Shown here piece after piece: positions 25,260 to 33,954 of a stretch of DNA of 64,000 bases. Source of the DNA: Microbacterium oxydans (GTDB lineage Bacteria; Actinomycetota; Actinomycetes; Actinomycetales; Microbacteriaceae); assembly GCF_900095745.1 (NCBI RefSeq), contig NZ_FMIR01000014.1:124001-188000 (forward strand). The letters are read 5' to 3'. The notes beneath the pieces are model-generated. The model had not been told where the DNA came from, ran no database searches, and was given only the letters and a program-made list of their open reading frames with translations. Made by a program: the position numbers and the translations under genes. How positions within the stretch are numbered: position 1 is the stretch's first letter; each line of letters begins with the position of its first letter.

Positions 25260-25283
25260 AGTGTAGGAGGTGGGCTCTAGGCT
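25260..25283. promoter_or_regulatory. Back-to-back leaderless promoters of pyrE and xthA
   Basis: The pyrE -10 box (TACACT, minus strand, 25260-25265) and the xthA -10 box (TAGGCT, plus strand, 25278-25283) are only 12 bp apart. They lie 7 and 6 nt from their GTG and ATG starts. The upstream promoter parts must overlap, so the two genes may compete for polymerase. Confidence 0.6.
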
Positions 25284-25289
25284 GGACGC

Positions 25290-26135
25290 ATGCGCTTGGC
25301 CACCTGGAACGTCAACTCCATCCGCACCCGCGTCACCCGCACCGTCGAGTTCGCCGTCCGTGAAGACATCGACGTGCTGGCGATGCAGGAGATCAAGTGC
25401 AAGCCCGAGCAGTTCCCCTACGGACCGTTCGAAGAGGCCGGGTACCACGTCGAGGTGCACGGCCTGAACCAGTGGAACGGCGTCGCGATCGCGAGCCGCC
25501 TGCCGATCACCGACGTACGCACGGCGTTCGACGGGATGCCGGGCTTCGCCAAGGGGCATGAGGGTCCGGATGCTCCGCTCGAGGCCCGCGCGCTCGGCGT
25601 GATGGTCGACGGGGTTCGGGTGTGGAGCCTGTACGTGCCGAACGGTCGTTCGCTCGACGACCCGCACTACCTCTACAAGCTGCACTGGCTCGAGCAGCTG
25701 AAGAAGTCGACGGCGGCCGAGCTCTCGGCGAACCCCGACCTGCCGCTCGCTCTGGTGGGCGACTTCAACATCATCCCGTTCGACCACGACAACGGCGATC
25801 CCGACATCGTCGTCGGCCGGTCCACGCACGTGTCCCCGCAGGAGCGCGACGCGTTCTTCGCGTTCCAGGACGCGGGGGTCACCGACGTCGTGCGCCCGCT
25901 GCTGCCGGAGGGGTTCACGTACTGGGATTACCAGCGCCTCAAGTTCCCGCGCAACGAGGGCATCCGCATCGACTTCGTCCTGGGCTCGCGCACGCTCGCC
26001 GAGGCTGTGACCGGTGCGTCGATCCACCGGAACGAGCGCAAGGGCGAGCAGCCCAGCGACCATGTTCCCGTGGTGGTCGACCTCAGTTTCGGCGGCGCCG
26101 ATGACGACGACGACCTTCCGATGATCTTCTCCTGA
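25290..26135 (+). CDS. xthA: Exodeoxyribonuclease III / AP endonuclease
   Basis: The 281-aa protein has all EEP-family exonuclease III motifs: ATWNVNSIRTR, MQEIKC (metal Glu), LVGDFNIIP (Asp/Asn), RIDFVLG and PSDHVPVVVDL (catalytic His). It nicks DNA at abasic sites and trims 3' blocks in base excision repair. The ATG follows its -10 box by 6 nt. The C-terminal tail is acidic (ADDDDDLP). Confidence 0.95.
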   Translation: MRLATWNVNSIRTRVTRTVEFAVREDIDVLAMQEIKCKPEQFPYGPFEEAGYHVEVHGLNQWNGVAIASRLPITDVRTAFDGMPGFAKGHEGPDAPLEARALGVMVDGVRVWSLYVPNGRSLDDPHYLYKLHWLEQLKKSTAAELSANPDLPLALVGDFNIIPFDHDNGDPDIVVGRSTHVSPQERDAFFAFQDAGVTDVVRPLLPEGFTYWDYQRLKFPRNEGIRIDFVLGSRTLAEAVTGASIHRNERKGEQPSDHVPVVVDLSFGGADDDDDLPMIFS

Positions 26136-26146
26136 CGGTCGTTCCT

Positions 26147-26956
26147 GTGACCGTGCGGCTGATCGCCACCGATCTCGACGGCACGCTGCTCGACTCCTCG
26201 TCCGCTGTCACGCCGCGCACGCGCGAGGCGCTCGATGCGGCTCGCGAGCGCGGCATCCATGTGGTCCCCGTCACGGCACGTCAGCCGATCGGGCTGCGGG
26301 CGATCGCGGCCGATGCGGGTTTCGACGGCTGGGCGCTTTGCAGCAACGGCGCCTATGCCGTGCGCCTGGACGACGGGCGGATGCTGTTCGCCGAAGAGCT
26401 TCCGCCGGACACGATCCGCACGCTGGTCGAGGCGCTGCGCGCCAGCATCCCGGGCCTGCTGTTCGCGAGTGTGCGGGAGGCCGGCGAGACCTTCGTGGCA
26501 CAGGACGGCTACGCCGAGATCGCGCAGCTCTCCGACCACAAGCGCGACCCTCGAACGATGGGTGGCGTGCCGCTCGAGCAGGTGCTCGCGGCGCCCAGCC
26601 TGAAGCTCGTCATCCGGCATCCGGAACTCGCCCCTGCCGCTCTCTTCGACACGCTGCGCAGCCTCGGGCTGACCGGGTTCGAGGCGACCCTGTCGGGCGC
26701 TCCGTTCGTCGAGGTGATGGCCGAGGGCGTGACGAAGGCCACCGGCCTCGCCCGTCTGTGCGAGCACCTCGGCATCGACCGCGCCGATGTCGTGGCATTC
26801 GGCGACGCGCTCAACGACGTCGAGATGCTGCGCTGGGCCGGGCGCGGTGTCGCCATGGCCCATGCGGAACCCGTGGTTCAGGACGCGGCCGATGAGACGA
26901 CCGCCTCGAACGACGACGACGGCGTGGCACAGGTGATCGAGCGACTGCTCGGCTGA
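26147..26956 (+). CDS. Cof-type HAD phosphatase
   Basis: The 269-aa protein is a class IIB HAD hydrolase: LIATDLDGTLLDSSSAVTPRT (motif I), VVPVTARQP (motif II), a Lys in EGVTKATGLA and VVAFGDALNDVEMLRWAGRGVAMAHA (motif IV). It probably dephosphorylates sugar phosphates or flavin-type cofactors. GTG start, 11 nt after xthA, so cotranscription is likely. It converges with the secreted repeat protein gene. Confidence 0.9.
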   Translation: MTVRLIATDLDGTLLDSSSAVTPRTREALDAARERGIHVVPVTARQPIGLRAIAADAGFDGWALCSNGAYAVRLDDGRMLFAEELPPDTIRTLVEALRASIPGLLFASVREAGETFVAQDGYAEIAQLSDHKRDPRTMGGVPLEQVLAAPSLKLVIRHPELAPAALFDTLRSLGLTGFEATLSGAPFVEVMAEGVTKATGLARLCEHLGIDRADVVAFGDALNDVEMLRWAGRGVAMAHAEPVVQDAADETTASNDDDGVAQVIERLLG

Positions 26957-26958
26957 GT

Positions 26959-28893
26959 TCAGCTCTCGACCCGGCGCCGACGCACGAGCAGTCCACCCAG
27001 AACGGCGAGCATGACGCCGAGCGCGATGATCGCGGTCGGCGTTTCCGCCCCGGTGGCCGCCAGTCGCGGTCCCGGAGTCACCGCAGCGCCACCGCTGGCC
27101 TCAGCCGCCGCTGTCACCACGAGCGTCGCGCTCGCGATCACGGCGCCGCCCGACAGCGCGACGAGACTGTGCGTGCCTGCTGGCGCGCTGGCCGGAATCC
27201 GCAGGGATCCTCGGAGGACACCATCCGCGTCGGCGGTGAGGGTACCGAGCGCGATCGGGTCGGAGCGCAGTTCGAAGGCGATGGTCGCTCCCGGAGCGAA
27301 GCCGGCACCGGAGACCGTGATGTCCTTGCCCGCCTGGATCGAGCCCACCGAGAGGCCCAGCGTCGGCTTCGGCTGGGGCTGCCCCTCCACGGGAACGAGC
27401 GTGAAGTCGACTCCGTTCACCGGCGTGCCGACTGCTGCGGGGACGGGTGTCGCTTGTGCAGCGGTCGTCACACCGTCGAAGTACTGCGGCTTCGCCGTGA
27501 GCGTGGAGCCGTCGAGGAACTCTGCCGACGCCTTGAGGATGTACGTCCCCGGCAGCAGGCGCAGCGTGTACTCGCCCGTGAGGTAGTCGGCCTGTGCGGA
27601 ACCGACGAGTCGGTCGCCCTGCCACGCTTCGACGAGGATCCCCCGCACGTCGTCGCTGTCGATCGATACGCTCCCGGAGATGAGGCCGGCGCGGTCCATC
27701 ACGGCATCGATGCCCGTGACACGCTGGCCCGAACCCACCACGACCGGAGTCGCTTCCTCGATGGTGCGCGCGTCCTCCCAGTACTCATCCGCGTGTTCGT
27801 CGCTGAAAGAGCGGAATTCGACGACGTAGGTTCCCGGCGGGAGCGCTGCCGAATAGGTCCCGTCGCCTTCGACGGAGTGACCGGAGATGTATCCGTCGCC
27901 GTTCGTCGATCTGATCCATACCGTCGCCATGGGGACCTCCCGGCCCTCCTGCGTCACCGTGCCTTCGATGTGGCCGACCGCGTCGAGGGCCGCGTCGATG
28001 CCGGCCGCTGTCTCGGTGCCCGTCACGGAGACCGCAGTCGCCGCGTCGTACCCGTACACGTTCTGCCAGTACTCCGTGGCGAGCTGTTCCCCGTCCGGCG
28101 AGAGGAACTGCACGACGTACTCCCCCTCGCTCAGCCCTTCGATGCGGTATGAGCCGTCGGCCCCGGTCTGAGCTGCGCCGACGATCTCATGCTGGTCGAG
28201 GGCGTTCACCGTCACGCCGGCGAGTGCCGAGCCGTCGCTGGCGGTCGTCACGACACCGGAGATAGTCGCGCCGCGCTTCAACGACGCATCGATGCCGGTG
28301 ACTGCCGTCTCCTCACCGATGACGACCAACGTGCCGTCGCTCCAGATGGCGGTGTCCTTCCAATACTCGCGCTGGAGGTCGGTGCCTACCGGGAAGAACG
28401 ACACGAGATAGGAGCCGGGGGCGAGCCCCGTCAGGGAGTACGCACCGGACTCGTCCGTGTAGTCCTCCACCCAGGGCGTCCCCTCACCACCGGTCGACAC
28501 CAGCACCCCGGCGAGCGGAGTGCCGTCGTCCTCCTGGGTGACCACGCCGCTGATCGATCCCGTCGAGACGCCCGCGGGCGCGGCGGGCGCGCTCACCGCG
28601 GGCGCGCTCACCGCGGGCACGGCAGGCGCTGTTTCCCCGGGCGCGGCCGGCTCGGTTTCCTCGGGCGCGGCCGGCTCGGTTTCCTCCGGCGCGGCAGGCT
28701 CGCTCACCTCCGGGTCACTCACCTCGGCCACGCTGATGTCCACCGCGCCCGTTCCTTCGGCGCTCCACGTCACCGCGTCCGAGACCGAGTCTCCTGAATC
28801 GGCGGCCATCGCTGATGTGGCACCGCCGAAGGCGAAGGCGAGAGCCGCGACCCCACCGATGACAGCCTGAATGAATGCGCGACGTCGCGCCAT
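26959..28893 (-). CDS. Secreted surface protein with carboxypeptidase-regulatory-like repeats and LAxTG sorting signal
   Basis: The 644-aa protein has an N-terminal signal peptide with a twin-arginine-like start (ARRRAFIQ) ending near SAMA. A Pro/Glu-rich linker with three 8-residue EPAAPEET-type repeats follows. Then come four Cna-B/carboxypeptidase-regulatory-like beta domains of about 95 residues, each ending in an EYW/QYF box, a further beta domain, and finally LAATG, a hydrophobic helix and RRRR. LAxTG is the motif of class E sortases, so it should be anchored to the cell wall. The ATG at 28893 has GGAGGG upstream; a further upstream ATG would break the signal peptide. Confidence 0.85.
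   Translation of the reverse strand: MARRRAFIQAVIGGVAALAFAFGGATSAMAADSGDSVSDAVTWSAEGTGAVDISVAEVSDPEVSEPAAPEETEPAAPEETEPAAPGETAPAVPAVSAPAVSAPAAPAGVSTGSISGVVTQEDDGTPLAGVLVSTGGEGTPWVEDYTDESGAYSLTGLAPGSYLVSFFPVGTDLQREYWKDTAIWSDGTLVVIGEETAVTGIDASLKRGATISGVVTTASDGSALAGVTVNALDQHEIVGAAQTGADGSYRIEGLSEGEYVVQFLSPDGEQLATEYWQNVYGYDAATAVSVTGTETAAGIDAALDAVGHIEGTVTQEGREVPMATVWIRSTNGDGYISGHSVEGDGTYSAALPPGTYVVEFRSFSDEHADEYWEDARTIEEATPVVVGSGQRVTGIDAVMDRAGLISGSVSIDSDDVRGILVEAWQGDRLVGSAQADYLTGEYTLRLLPGTYILKASAEFLDGSTLTAKPQYFDGVTTAAQATPVPAAVGTPVNGVDFTLVPVEGQPQPKPTLGLSVGSIQAGKDITVSGAGFAPGATIAFELRSDPIALGTLTADADGVLRGSLRIPASAPAGTHSLVALSGGAVIASATLVVTAAAEASGGAAVTPGPRLAATGAETPTAIIALGVMLAVLGGLLVRRRRVES
28631..28702 (-). 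repeat. Three tandem 24-bp repeats in the linker of the surface protein
   Basis: Three copies of a 24-bp unit (28631-28654, 28655-28678, 28679-28702) encode the EPAAPEET-like linker repeats. A 15-bp direct repeat (28585-28599, 28600-28614) lies next to them. Such tracts commonly change copy number, so the linker length may vary between strains. Confidence 0.8.
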
Positions 28894-29049
28894 GTTCCCC
28901 ACCCTCCGAAGCGAGGTGGCGCCCGGCACCGTGCCGTCGCGTTCGACCTCGAAAAGCCGCCGATCGCTCGGCAGCATCTGCCCTGAATCTACCGGCTCAG
29001 GGCAACGGAGCGGAATAGTCGATTCGCGTGATCAACCCTGCGTTCGTGT

Positions 29050-29697
29050 TCACCCGAAGGTCCCGACCTCCGGCACGCGATCGGTGCGGCCGTAGCGGAG
29101 GAACATCACGCCGGCCTCGTCGGTGACCGGCGGCTGCAAGAGCCGCAGCACTGACGGCAGCGCGTTGTCGTCGAAGACCTTCTTGCCGGTGCCGAGCAGG
29201 ATCGGATAGACCCAGAGGTTCAGCTCGTCGAAGAGCCCCTCGGCGAGCAGCGTGTGCACGAAGTCGATGCTGCCGATCACGTGCACCTCGCGATGGGCGG
29301 CCCGCAGCGCCGCGACCTCTGCCGCGAGGTCATCCCCGACCCGGCTGCTGCCCTGCCAGTCGAGCGCGAGATCGGCATCCCTCGTCGCCACGTACTTCGG
29401 GACGCGGTCGAACAGCCGGCCGATGTGCCCCTCGGGGCCATCGGTGTGGTGCGGCCAGTACGACGCGAAGATGTCGTACGTCCGACGACCGAGCAGCAGA
29501 GCATCGAGCCCCCGCATCCCGTTGTCCACCTCGGCGCCCATACCGGGTGACGGGTATCCCGCCTGCCAGCCGCTGAAGCGGAAACCACCCGACGTGTCTT
29601 CGCCGACGCCGCCCGGTCCTTGCGCGACACCGTCGAGGGTCATGAAGAGGTCGATCAGGATGCGGCCGGATGCGTCTTCGGTCTTGTCAGCGCTCAT
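29050..29697 (-). CDS. Dihydrofolate reductase/RibD C-terminal domain family protein
   Basis: The 215-aa protein has the RibD C-terminal/DHFR-like fold markers: LIDLFMTLDGVAQGPGG, ALLLGRRTYDIFASYW, VHVIGSIDFVHTLLAEGLFDEL and YPILLGTGKKVF. Such stand-alone proteins are predicted NAD(P)H reductases of unknown substrate. The ATG is at 29697. A 98-nt gap separates it from the divergent histidine kinase. Confidence 0.87.
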   Translation of the reverse strand: MSADKTEDASGRILIDLFMTLDGVAQGPGGVGEDTSGGFRFSGWQAGYPSPGMGAEVDNGMRGLDALLLGRRTYDIFASYWPHHTDGPEGHIGRLFDRVPKYVATRDADLALDWQGSSRVGDDLAAEVAALRAAHREVHVIGSIDFVHTLLAEGLFDELNLWVYPILLGTGKKVFDDNALPSVLRLLQPPVTDEAGVMFLRYGRTDRVPEVGTFG

Positions 29698-29795
29698 GTC
29701 AGTCAGTCAATAACAAGCGAATCCCGCCTACCAGCCCCTCCCCGATCCGCCGCTCGGGGGATGCTCCGGCGCGGTCGCCGCTCTACGGTGGAGAG

Positions 29796-31058
29796 ATGCC
29801 TGCCCCTGCGTTCACCCGCACGCCGACCGCGCGCGAGCGACGAGCCGATGTCATCCTCGCCGCCGTCATGTTCGTCGGCGCGGTGCTGAGCGCGGGGCTC
29901 TCCTCGATCGCGGAGATCTACGGCGACGAGCAGGCACCCCTGTGGTGGGCACTCGTCTACGCCGTCGTCGCCACCGCTCCCCTGGCGTTCCGCCGCCGCT
30001 GGCCGGGTACCGCCGCCGTGATCGTGGCCGCGGCTTATTTCACGGCCGTCACCATCCGCGTCCCCGAGATCTACGTCGGCAACATCGTGATGTTCCTCAC
30101 GCTGTACACGGTCGGCGCGTGGATGAACGACCGTCGTCGCGCGATGCTCGTGCGGGTCGGGATCATCGTGGGCATGTTCGTGTGGCTGATCCTCACGATG
30201 TACCGCGACGCGATCAGCGAGGCCGACAAGGCCGATGTCGCCGCCGGAGCCATGTCGCCGTACGTCGCCTTCATGCTGATCCAGCTGCTGCTGAATGTGC
30301 TCTACTTCGGCGGTGCCTACTACTTCGGCGAGCGCTCCTGGGCGGCGGCGGCGCAGCTGGCCGTGCTCGAGCAGCGCACCGTCGAGCTCGAGCGCGAGCG
30401 CGAGGTCACCGCAGCCCAGGCCGTCGCTCTCGACCGGGTGCGCATCGCCCGCGAGCTGCACGACGTCGTCGCCCACCACGTGTCGGTGATGGGCGTGCAA
30501 GCCGGCGCCGCGCGTCTCGTGCTCGAGCGCGATCCCGCGGAAGCCGCCCGCATCCTCTCCGGCGTCGAGGGCTCGGCGCGCGACGCGATCCACGAGCTTC
30601 GCCAACTGTTGGAGACCCTGCGCACACCGGGCGGCGAGACGACGGATGCGGCATCCACCCTCGCCCTGGACGACATCGCCGAGCTCGCGGAGGCGTCGAC
30701 CGAGGCCGGGTTGCCGACCGAGTATGCGGTGATCGGCGAGGCCGTGCCCGTGCCAGCTCTCGTCGCCGTGAATCTGTACCGCATCGCCCAGGAGTCCCTC
30801 ACGAACGCCCGTCGCCATGCCGGCAGCGGCGCGACAGCCGACGTCCGCGTGCGCTACGACGACGACGGCGTGGAGGTCGAGATCGTCAACACCGGGCGCG
30901 CGGTCGCCCACCTCCGTCCGGGGCTCGGGCAGCTGGGGATGCGGGAGCGTGCCGCGGCATCCGGAGGCACGCTCGAGGTGACGTCGCGGCCGCTGGGCGG
31001 GATGCGTGTGCGCGCCCGCGTGCCACTCCCGACACCGACCGGATCGAGCGTGCGATGA
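29796..31058 (+). CDS. Sensor histidine kinase (NarL-partner type, HisKA_3)
   Basis: The 420-aa protein has about five membrane helices in residues 20-175, then a HisKA_3 dimerisation domain with phospho-acceptor His222 (RIARELHDVVAHH) and an HATPase domain (NLYRIAQESLTNARRHAG, GLGQLGMRERAAASGG). It should sense an unknown signal in or near the membrane. ATG 29796 is supported by TACGGT (29784-29789) 6 nt upstream. The stop overlaps the regulator start (ATGA). Confidence 0.92.
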   Translation: MPAPAFTRTPTARERRADVILAAVMFVGAVLSAGLSSIAEIYGDEQAPLWWALVYAVVATAPLAFRRRWPGTAAVIVAAAYFTAVTIRVPEIYVGNIVMFLTLYTVGAWMNDRRRAMLVRVGIIVGMFVWLILTMYRDAISEADKADVAAGAMSPYVAFMLIQLLLNVLYFGGAYYFGERSWAAAAQLAVLEQRTVELEREREVTAAQAVALDRVRIARELHDVVAHHVSVMGVQAGAARLVLERDPAEAARILSGVEGSARDAIHELRQLLETLRTPGGETTDAASTLALDDIAELAEASTEAGLPTEYAVIGEAVPVPALVAVNLYRIAQESLTNARRHAGSGATADVRVRYDDDGVEVEIVNTGRAVAHLRPGLGQLGMRERAAASGGTLEVTSRPLGGMRVRARVPLPTPTGSSVR

Positions 31059-31741
31059 GCGAACCGATCCGGGTGCTGCTGGTCGACGACCACGCGCTGC
31101 TGCGCGCGGGCTTCCGCACCATCCTCGACACCCAGCCCGACATCACGGTGGTCGGCGAGGCCTCATCGGGAGCAGAGGCCGTGGCGCAGGCATCCGCCCT
31201 CCATCCCGACGTGATCACGATGGATGTGCAGATGCCCGACATGGACGGTATCGAGGCGACCCGTCGCATCGTCGCCGATCCCGCGGTCGCGGCGGCCATC
31301 GCGATCGTCACGACCTTCGACCGCGACGACTACCTGTACCAGGCGCTGGATGCCGGAGCCAGCGGATTCCTGCTCAAGAACGCCGGCGCCGAGGATCTGA
31401 TCGCCGCCGTCCGCGCTCTGGCGGCCGGCGACGGGATGCTCGCCCCCGAGGTGACGCGTCGGGTTCTCGCGCGGTTCGCCGCGACCCCCGCACCGGCCAC
31501 CTACTCCACGCCTCCGACGGGCACCCCTGCGCCCAGGGTCGCCCTCGCCGAGCCGCTCACCGAGCGTGAGGCCGAGGTGCTGACCCTGCTCGCCGACGCG
31601 CGCAGCAACGCCGAGATCGCGCGGGCGCTGTACATCGGCGAGGCCACGGTCAAGACGCACGTCTCGCGCATCCTGCAGAAGCTCGGCGCCCGCGATCGCG
31701 TGCAGGCCGTCGTGCTCGCGCACCGCATGGGCCTCGCGTAG
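31055..31741 (+). CDS. LuxR/NarL family response regulator
   Basis: The 228-aa protein has a receiver domain with the acidic pair D11/D12 and phospho-acceptor D57 (VITMDVQMPDMDG), and a C-terminal LuxR helix-turn-helix (LTEREAEVLTLLADARSNAEIAR, ATVKTHVSRILQKLG). It is translationally coupled to the kinase and is its cognate regulator. The closest targets could be itself or the BenE gene downstream, which has a separate -10 box. Confidence 0.94.
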   Translation: MSEPIRVLLVDDHALLRAGFRTILDTQPDITVVGEASSGAEAVAQASALHPDVITMDVQMPDMDGIEATRRIVADPAVAAAIAIVTTFDRDDYLYQALDAGASGFLLKNAGAEDLIAAVRALAAGDGMLAPEVTRRVLARFAATPAPATYSTPPTGTPAPRVALAEPLTEREAEVLTLLADARSNAEIARALYIGEATVKTHVSRILQKLGARDRVQAVVLAHRMGLA

Positions 31742-31776
31742 GCGAGCCGATACGCCTCCGCGATAACCTCGGAGCC

Positions 31777-32964
31777 ATGCCCGAAGCCGCACCCCTGTCC
31801 CGCTCGATCCTGGCGGGGGTGGTGACGGCCCTGGTCGGATTCACGAGCTCCTTCGCGGTCGTGCTGACCGGGCTCGATGCCGTCGGAGCGGACGCGGCGC
31901 AGGCGGCGAGCGGACTGCTCGCCGCGAGCGTGACGATGGGCCTCGCGTGCGTCGTGCTCGCGTGGCGGTATCGGATGCCGATCACGGTCGCGTGGTCCAC
32001 TCCCGGCGCGGCCCTACTGGTGGCGACGGGCATCGTGGAGGGCGGCTGGCCGGCGGCGGTCGGGGCGTTCCTCGTGACCGCCGCACTCATCCTGCTCACG
32101 GCCCTGTGGCCGGCACTCGGCGGCCTGATCGCCCGCATCCCGCCGTCGATCGCGCAGGCGATGCTGGCCGGCGTGCTGCTGCCGCTGTGCCTGGCGCCGA
32201 TCACGGGCATCGTCGCGAACCCGTGGGGCGTCATTCCGGTCGTGCTCACCTGGCTGGTGTTCGCCCGGCTCGCGCCGCGGTGGGCGGTTCCACTCGCGTT
32301 CGTCGCTGCCGCCGTGGTCGTCGCGGTGTCGCTGATCGGCGCTTCCACGGTGGACGAAGGCGCCCCGTTCGATCCCGCCGTGCTGCTGCCCCGGCTGGAG
32401 TTCACGGCGCCGACGTTCACGGTCGGGGCGCTGGTGGGGCTCGCGCTGCCGCTGTTCATCGTGACCATGGCCTCGCAGAACGTGCCGGGCATCGCCATCA
32501 TGCGCAGCTTCGGCTACGAGGTGCCGTGGCGTCCGGCCATGCTGGTCACCGGCCTCGGCACCGCGCTCGGGGCGACGGCGGGCGGTCATGCCATCAACCT
32601 CGCCGCGATCAGCGCCGCCCTGGCCGCCTCACCGGATGCCGACCCCGACCCGAAGCGGCGCTGGGTCGCGGGCGTCTCCACGGGAGTCTCGTACCTCGTG
32701 CTCGGTGCGTTCTCCGCTGCCTTCGCCGCTCTCGTGGTGCTCGCGCCCGCCGCCGTGATCCCCGCGGTCGCCGGCCTCGCACTGTTCGCCGCGTTCGGGT
32801 CATCCGTGCAGCAGGCCATCGACGATCCGGGCGAGCGCATCCCCGCGGTCGTGACCTTCCTGGTCGCGGCATCCGACATCGCCGTCTTCGGCGTCAGCGC
32901 CGCGTTCTGGGCGCTGGTCGCCGGTCTCGTCGTGCGCACGGTGCTGCACTCCGGTCGTCGCTAG
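31777..32964 (+). CDS. benE: Benzoate/H+ symporter family transporter (BenE)
   Basis: The 395-aa protein has about twelve helices and BenE family segments: AWSTPGAALLVATG, ASQNVPGIAIMRSFGYEVPW and TAGGHAINLAAISAALAA. Members transport benzoate or related aromatic acids, though annotation is often by similarity only. No aromatic degradation genes lie nearby, so the substrate is uncertain. TAACCT (31764-31769) ends 7 nt before the ATG. Confidence 0.88.
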   Translation: MPEAAPLSRSILAGVVTALVGFTSSFAVVLTGLDAVGADAAQAASGLLAASVTMGLACVVLAWRYRMPITVAWSTPGAALLVATGIVEGGWPAAVGAFLVTAALILLTALWPALGGLIARIPPSIAQAMLAGVLLPLCLAPITGIVANPWGVIPVVLTWLVFARLAPRWAVPLAFVAAAVVVAVSLIGASTVDEGAPFDPAVLLPRLEFTAPTFTVGALVGLALPLFIVTMASQNVPGIAIMRSFGYEVPWRPAMLVTGLGTALGATAGGHAINLAAISAALAASPDADPDPKRRWVAGVSTGVSYLVLGAFSAAFAALVVLAPAAVIPAVAGLALFAAFGSSVQQAIDDPGERIPAVVTFLVAASDIAVFGVSAAFWALVAGLVVRTVLHSGRR

Positions 32965-33057
32965 CCCGGGGTCAGCCGCGGGGCGGACGGGGTGGACGGG
33001 GGTGAGTCCGCCACAGGGGGGATGCCCCGGGATGCCTGCGCTCCGTAGCGTGAGGGT

Positions 33058-33954
33058 ATGACGACAGGAATGCTCGAACTCTCCGGCATCACCAAGAGCT
33101 ACGGCTCTCGGCGCGTGCTCGACGACGTGTCTTTCACAGTGGCCCCCGGCCGCTTGACGGGCTTCGTCGGCGGCAACGGCGCCGGCAAGACCACCACCAT
33201 GCGCATCGTCCTGGGGCTGCTGTCCTCCGACGGCGGCAACGTCGCCCTCGATGGCGCACCGCTCACCGCCGAGGACCGCCGGCGCTTCGGTTACATGCCC
33301 GAGGAACGTGGCCTCTACCCGAAGATGAAGGTGCTCGAGCAGATCGTGTACCTCGCCCGCCTGCACGGCTTCGGCAAGCAGGATGCGACCGACCGGGCGA
33401 CGGAGCTCCTCACCGAGCTCGGCCTTGGCGAACGACTGAACGACACGATCGAGTCGTTGTCGCTCGGCAACCAGCAGCGTGCGCAGATCGCCGCCTCGCT
33501 CGTGCACGACCCCGAGGTGCTCATCCTCGACGAGCCTTTCTCCGGCCTCGACCCGCTCGCGGTCGATGTGGTCGCCGGCGTGCTGCAGTCCAGCGCCGCG
33601 AAGGGCGCATCCATCCTGTTCTCCTCCCACCAGCTCGATGTGGTCGAACGCCTGTGCGACGACCTCGTCATCCTCGCCGGCGGCACGATCCGCGCCTCCG
33701 GCTCGCGCGATGCGCTGCGCGCCGAGCACGCCCGTGACCGCTACGAACTCGTCTCGGCCGGAGACGCCGGATGGCTGCGCACCGAGCCCGGTGTGACGGT
33801 CGTCGACTTCGAGGGCGGCTATGCCCTGTTCGACGCCGACGGCCCTGAGACGGCGCAGCGGGTGCTGCACTCCGCCGTGCAGCGCGGCGACGTCGCGAGC
33901 TTCGCGCCGAAGCATCCGTCCCTCGCCCAGATCTTCAAGGAGGTCATCCAGTGA
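33058..33954 (+). CDS. ABC-2 transporter ATP-binding protein (NatA-like)
   Basis: The 298-aa ATPase has the P-loop GGNGAGKTTTMR, the signature LSLGNQQRAQIAAS (SLGNQ in place of SGGQ) and Walker B VLILDEPFSGLDP. The C-terminal 70 residues form the DUF4162-type domain seen in Na+/drug exporter ATPases. It works with the overlapping permease (GTGA). TAGCGT (33046-33051) ends 6 nt before the ATG. Confidence 0.92.
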   Translation: MTTGMLELSGITKSYGSRRVLDDVSFTVAPGRLTGFVGGNGAGKTTTMRIVLGLLSSDGGNVALDGAPLTAEDRRRFGYMPEERGLYPKMKVLEQIVYLARLHGFGKQDATDRATELLTELGLGERLNDTIESLSLGNQQRAQIAASLVHDPEVLILDEPFSGLDPLAVDVVAGVLQSSAAKGASILFSSHQLDVVERLCDDLVILAGGTIRASGSRDALRAEHARDRYELVSAGDAGWLRTEPGVTVVDFEGGYALFDADGPETAQRVLHSAVQRGDVASFAPKHPSLAQIFKEVIQ

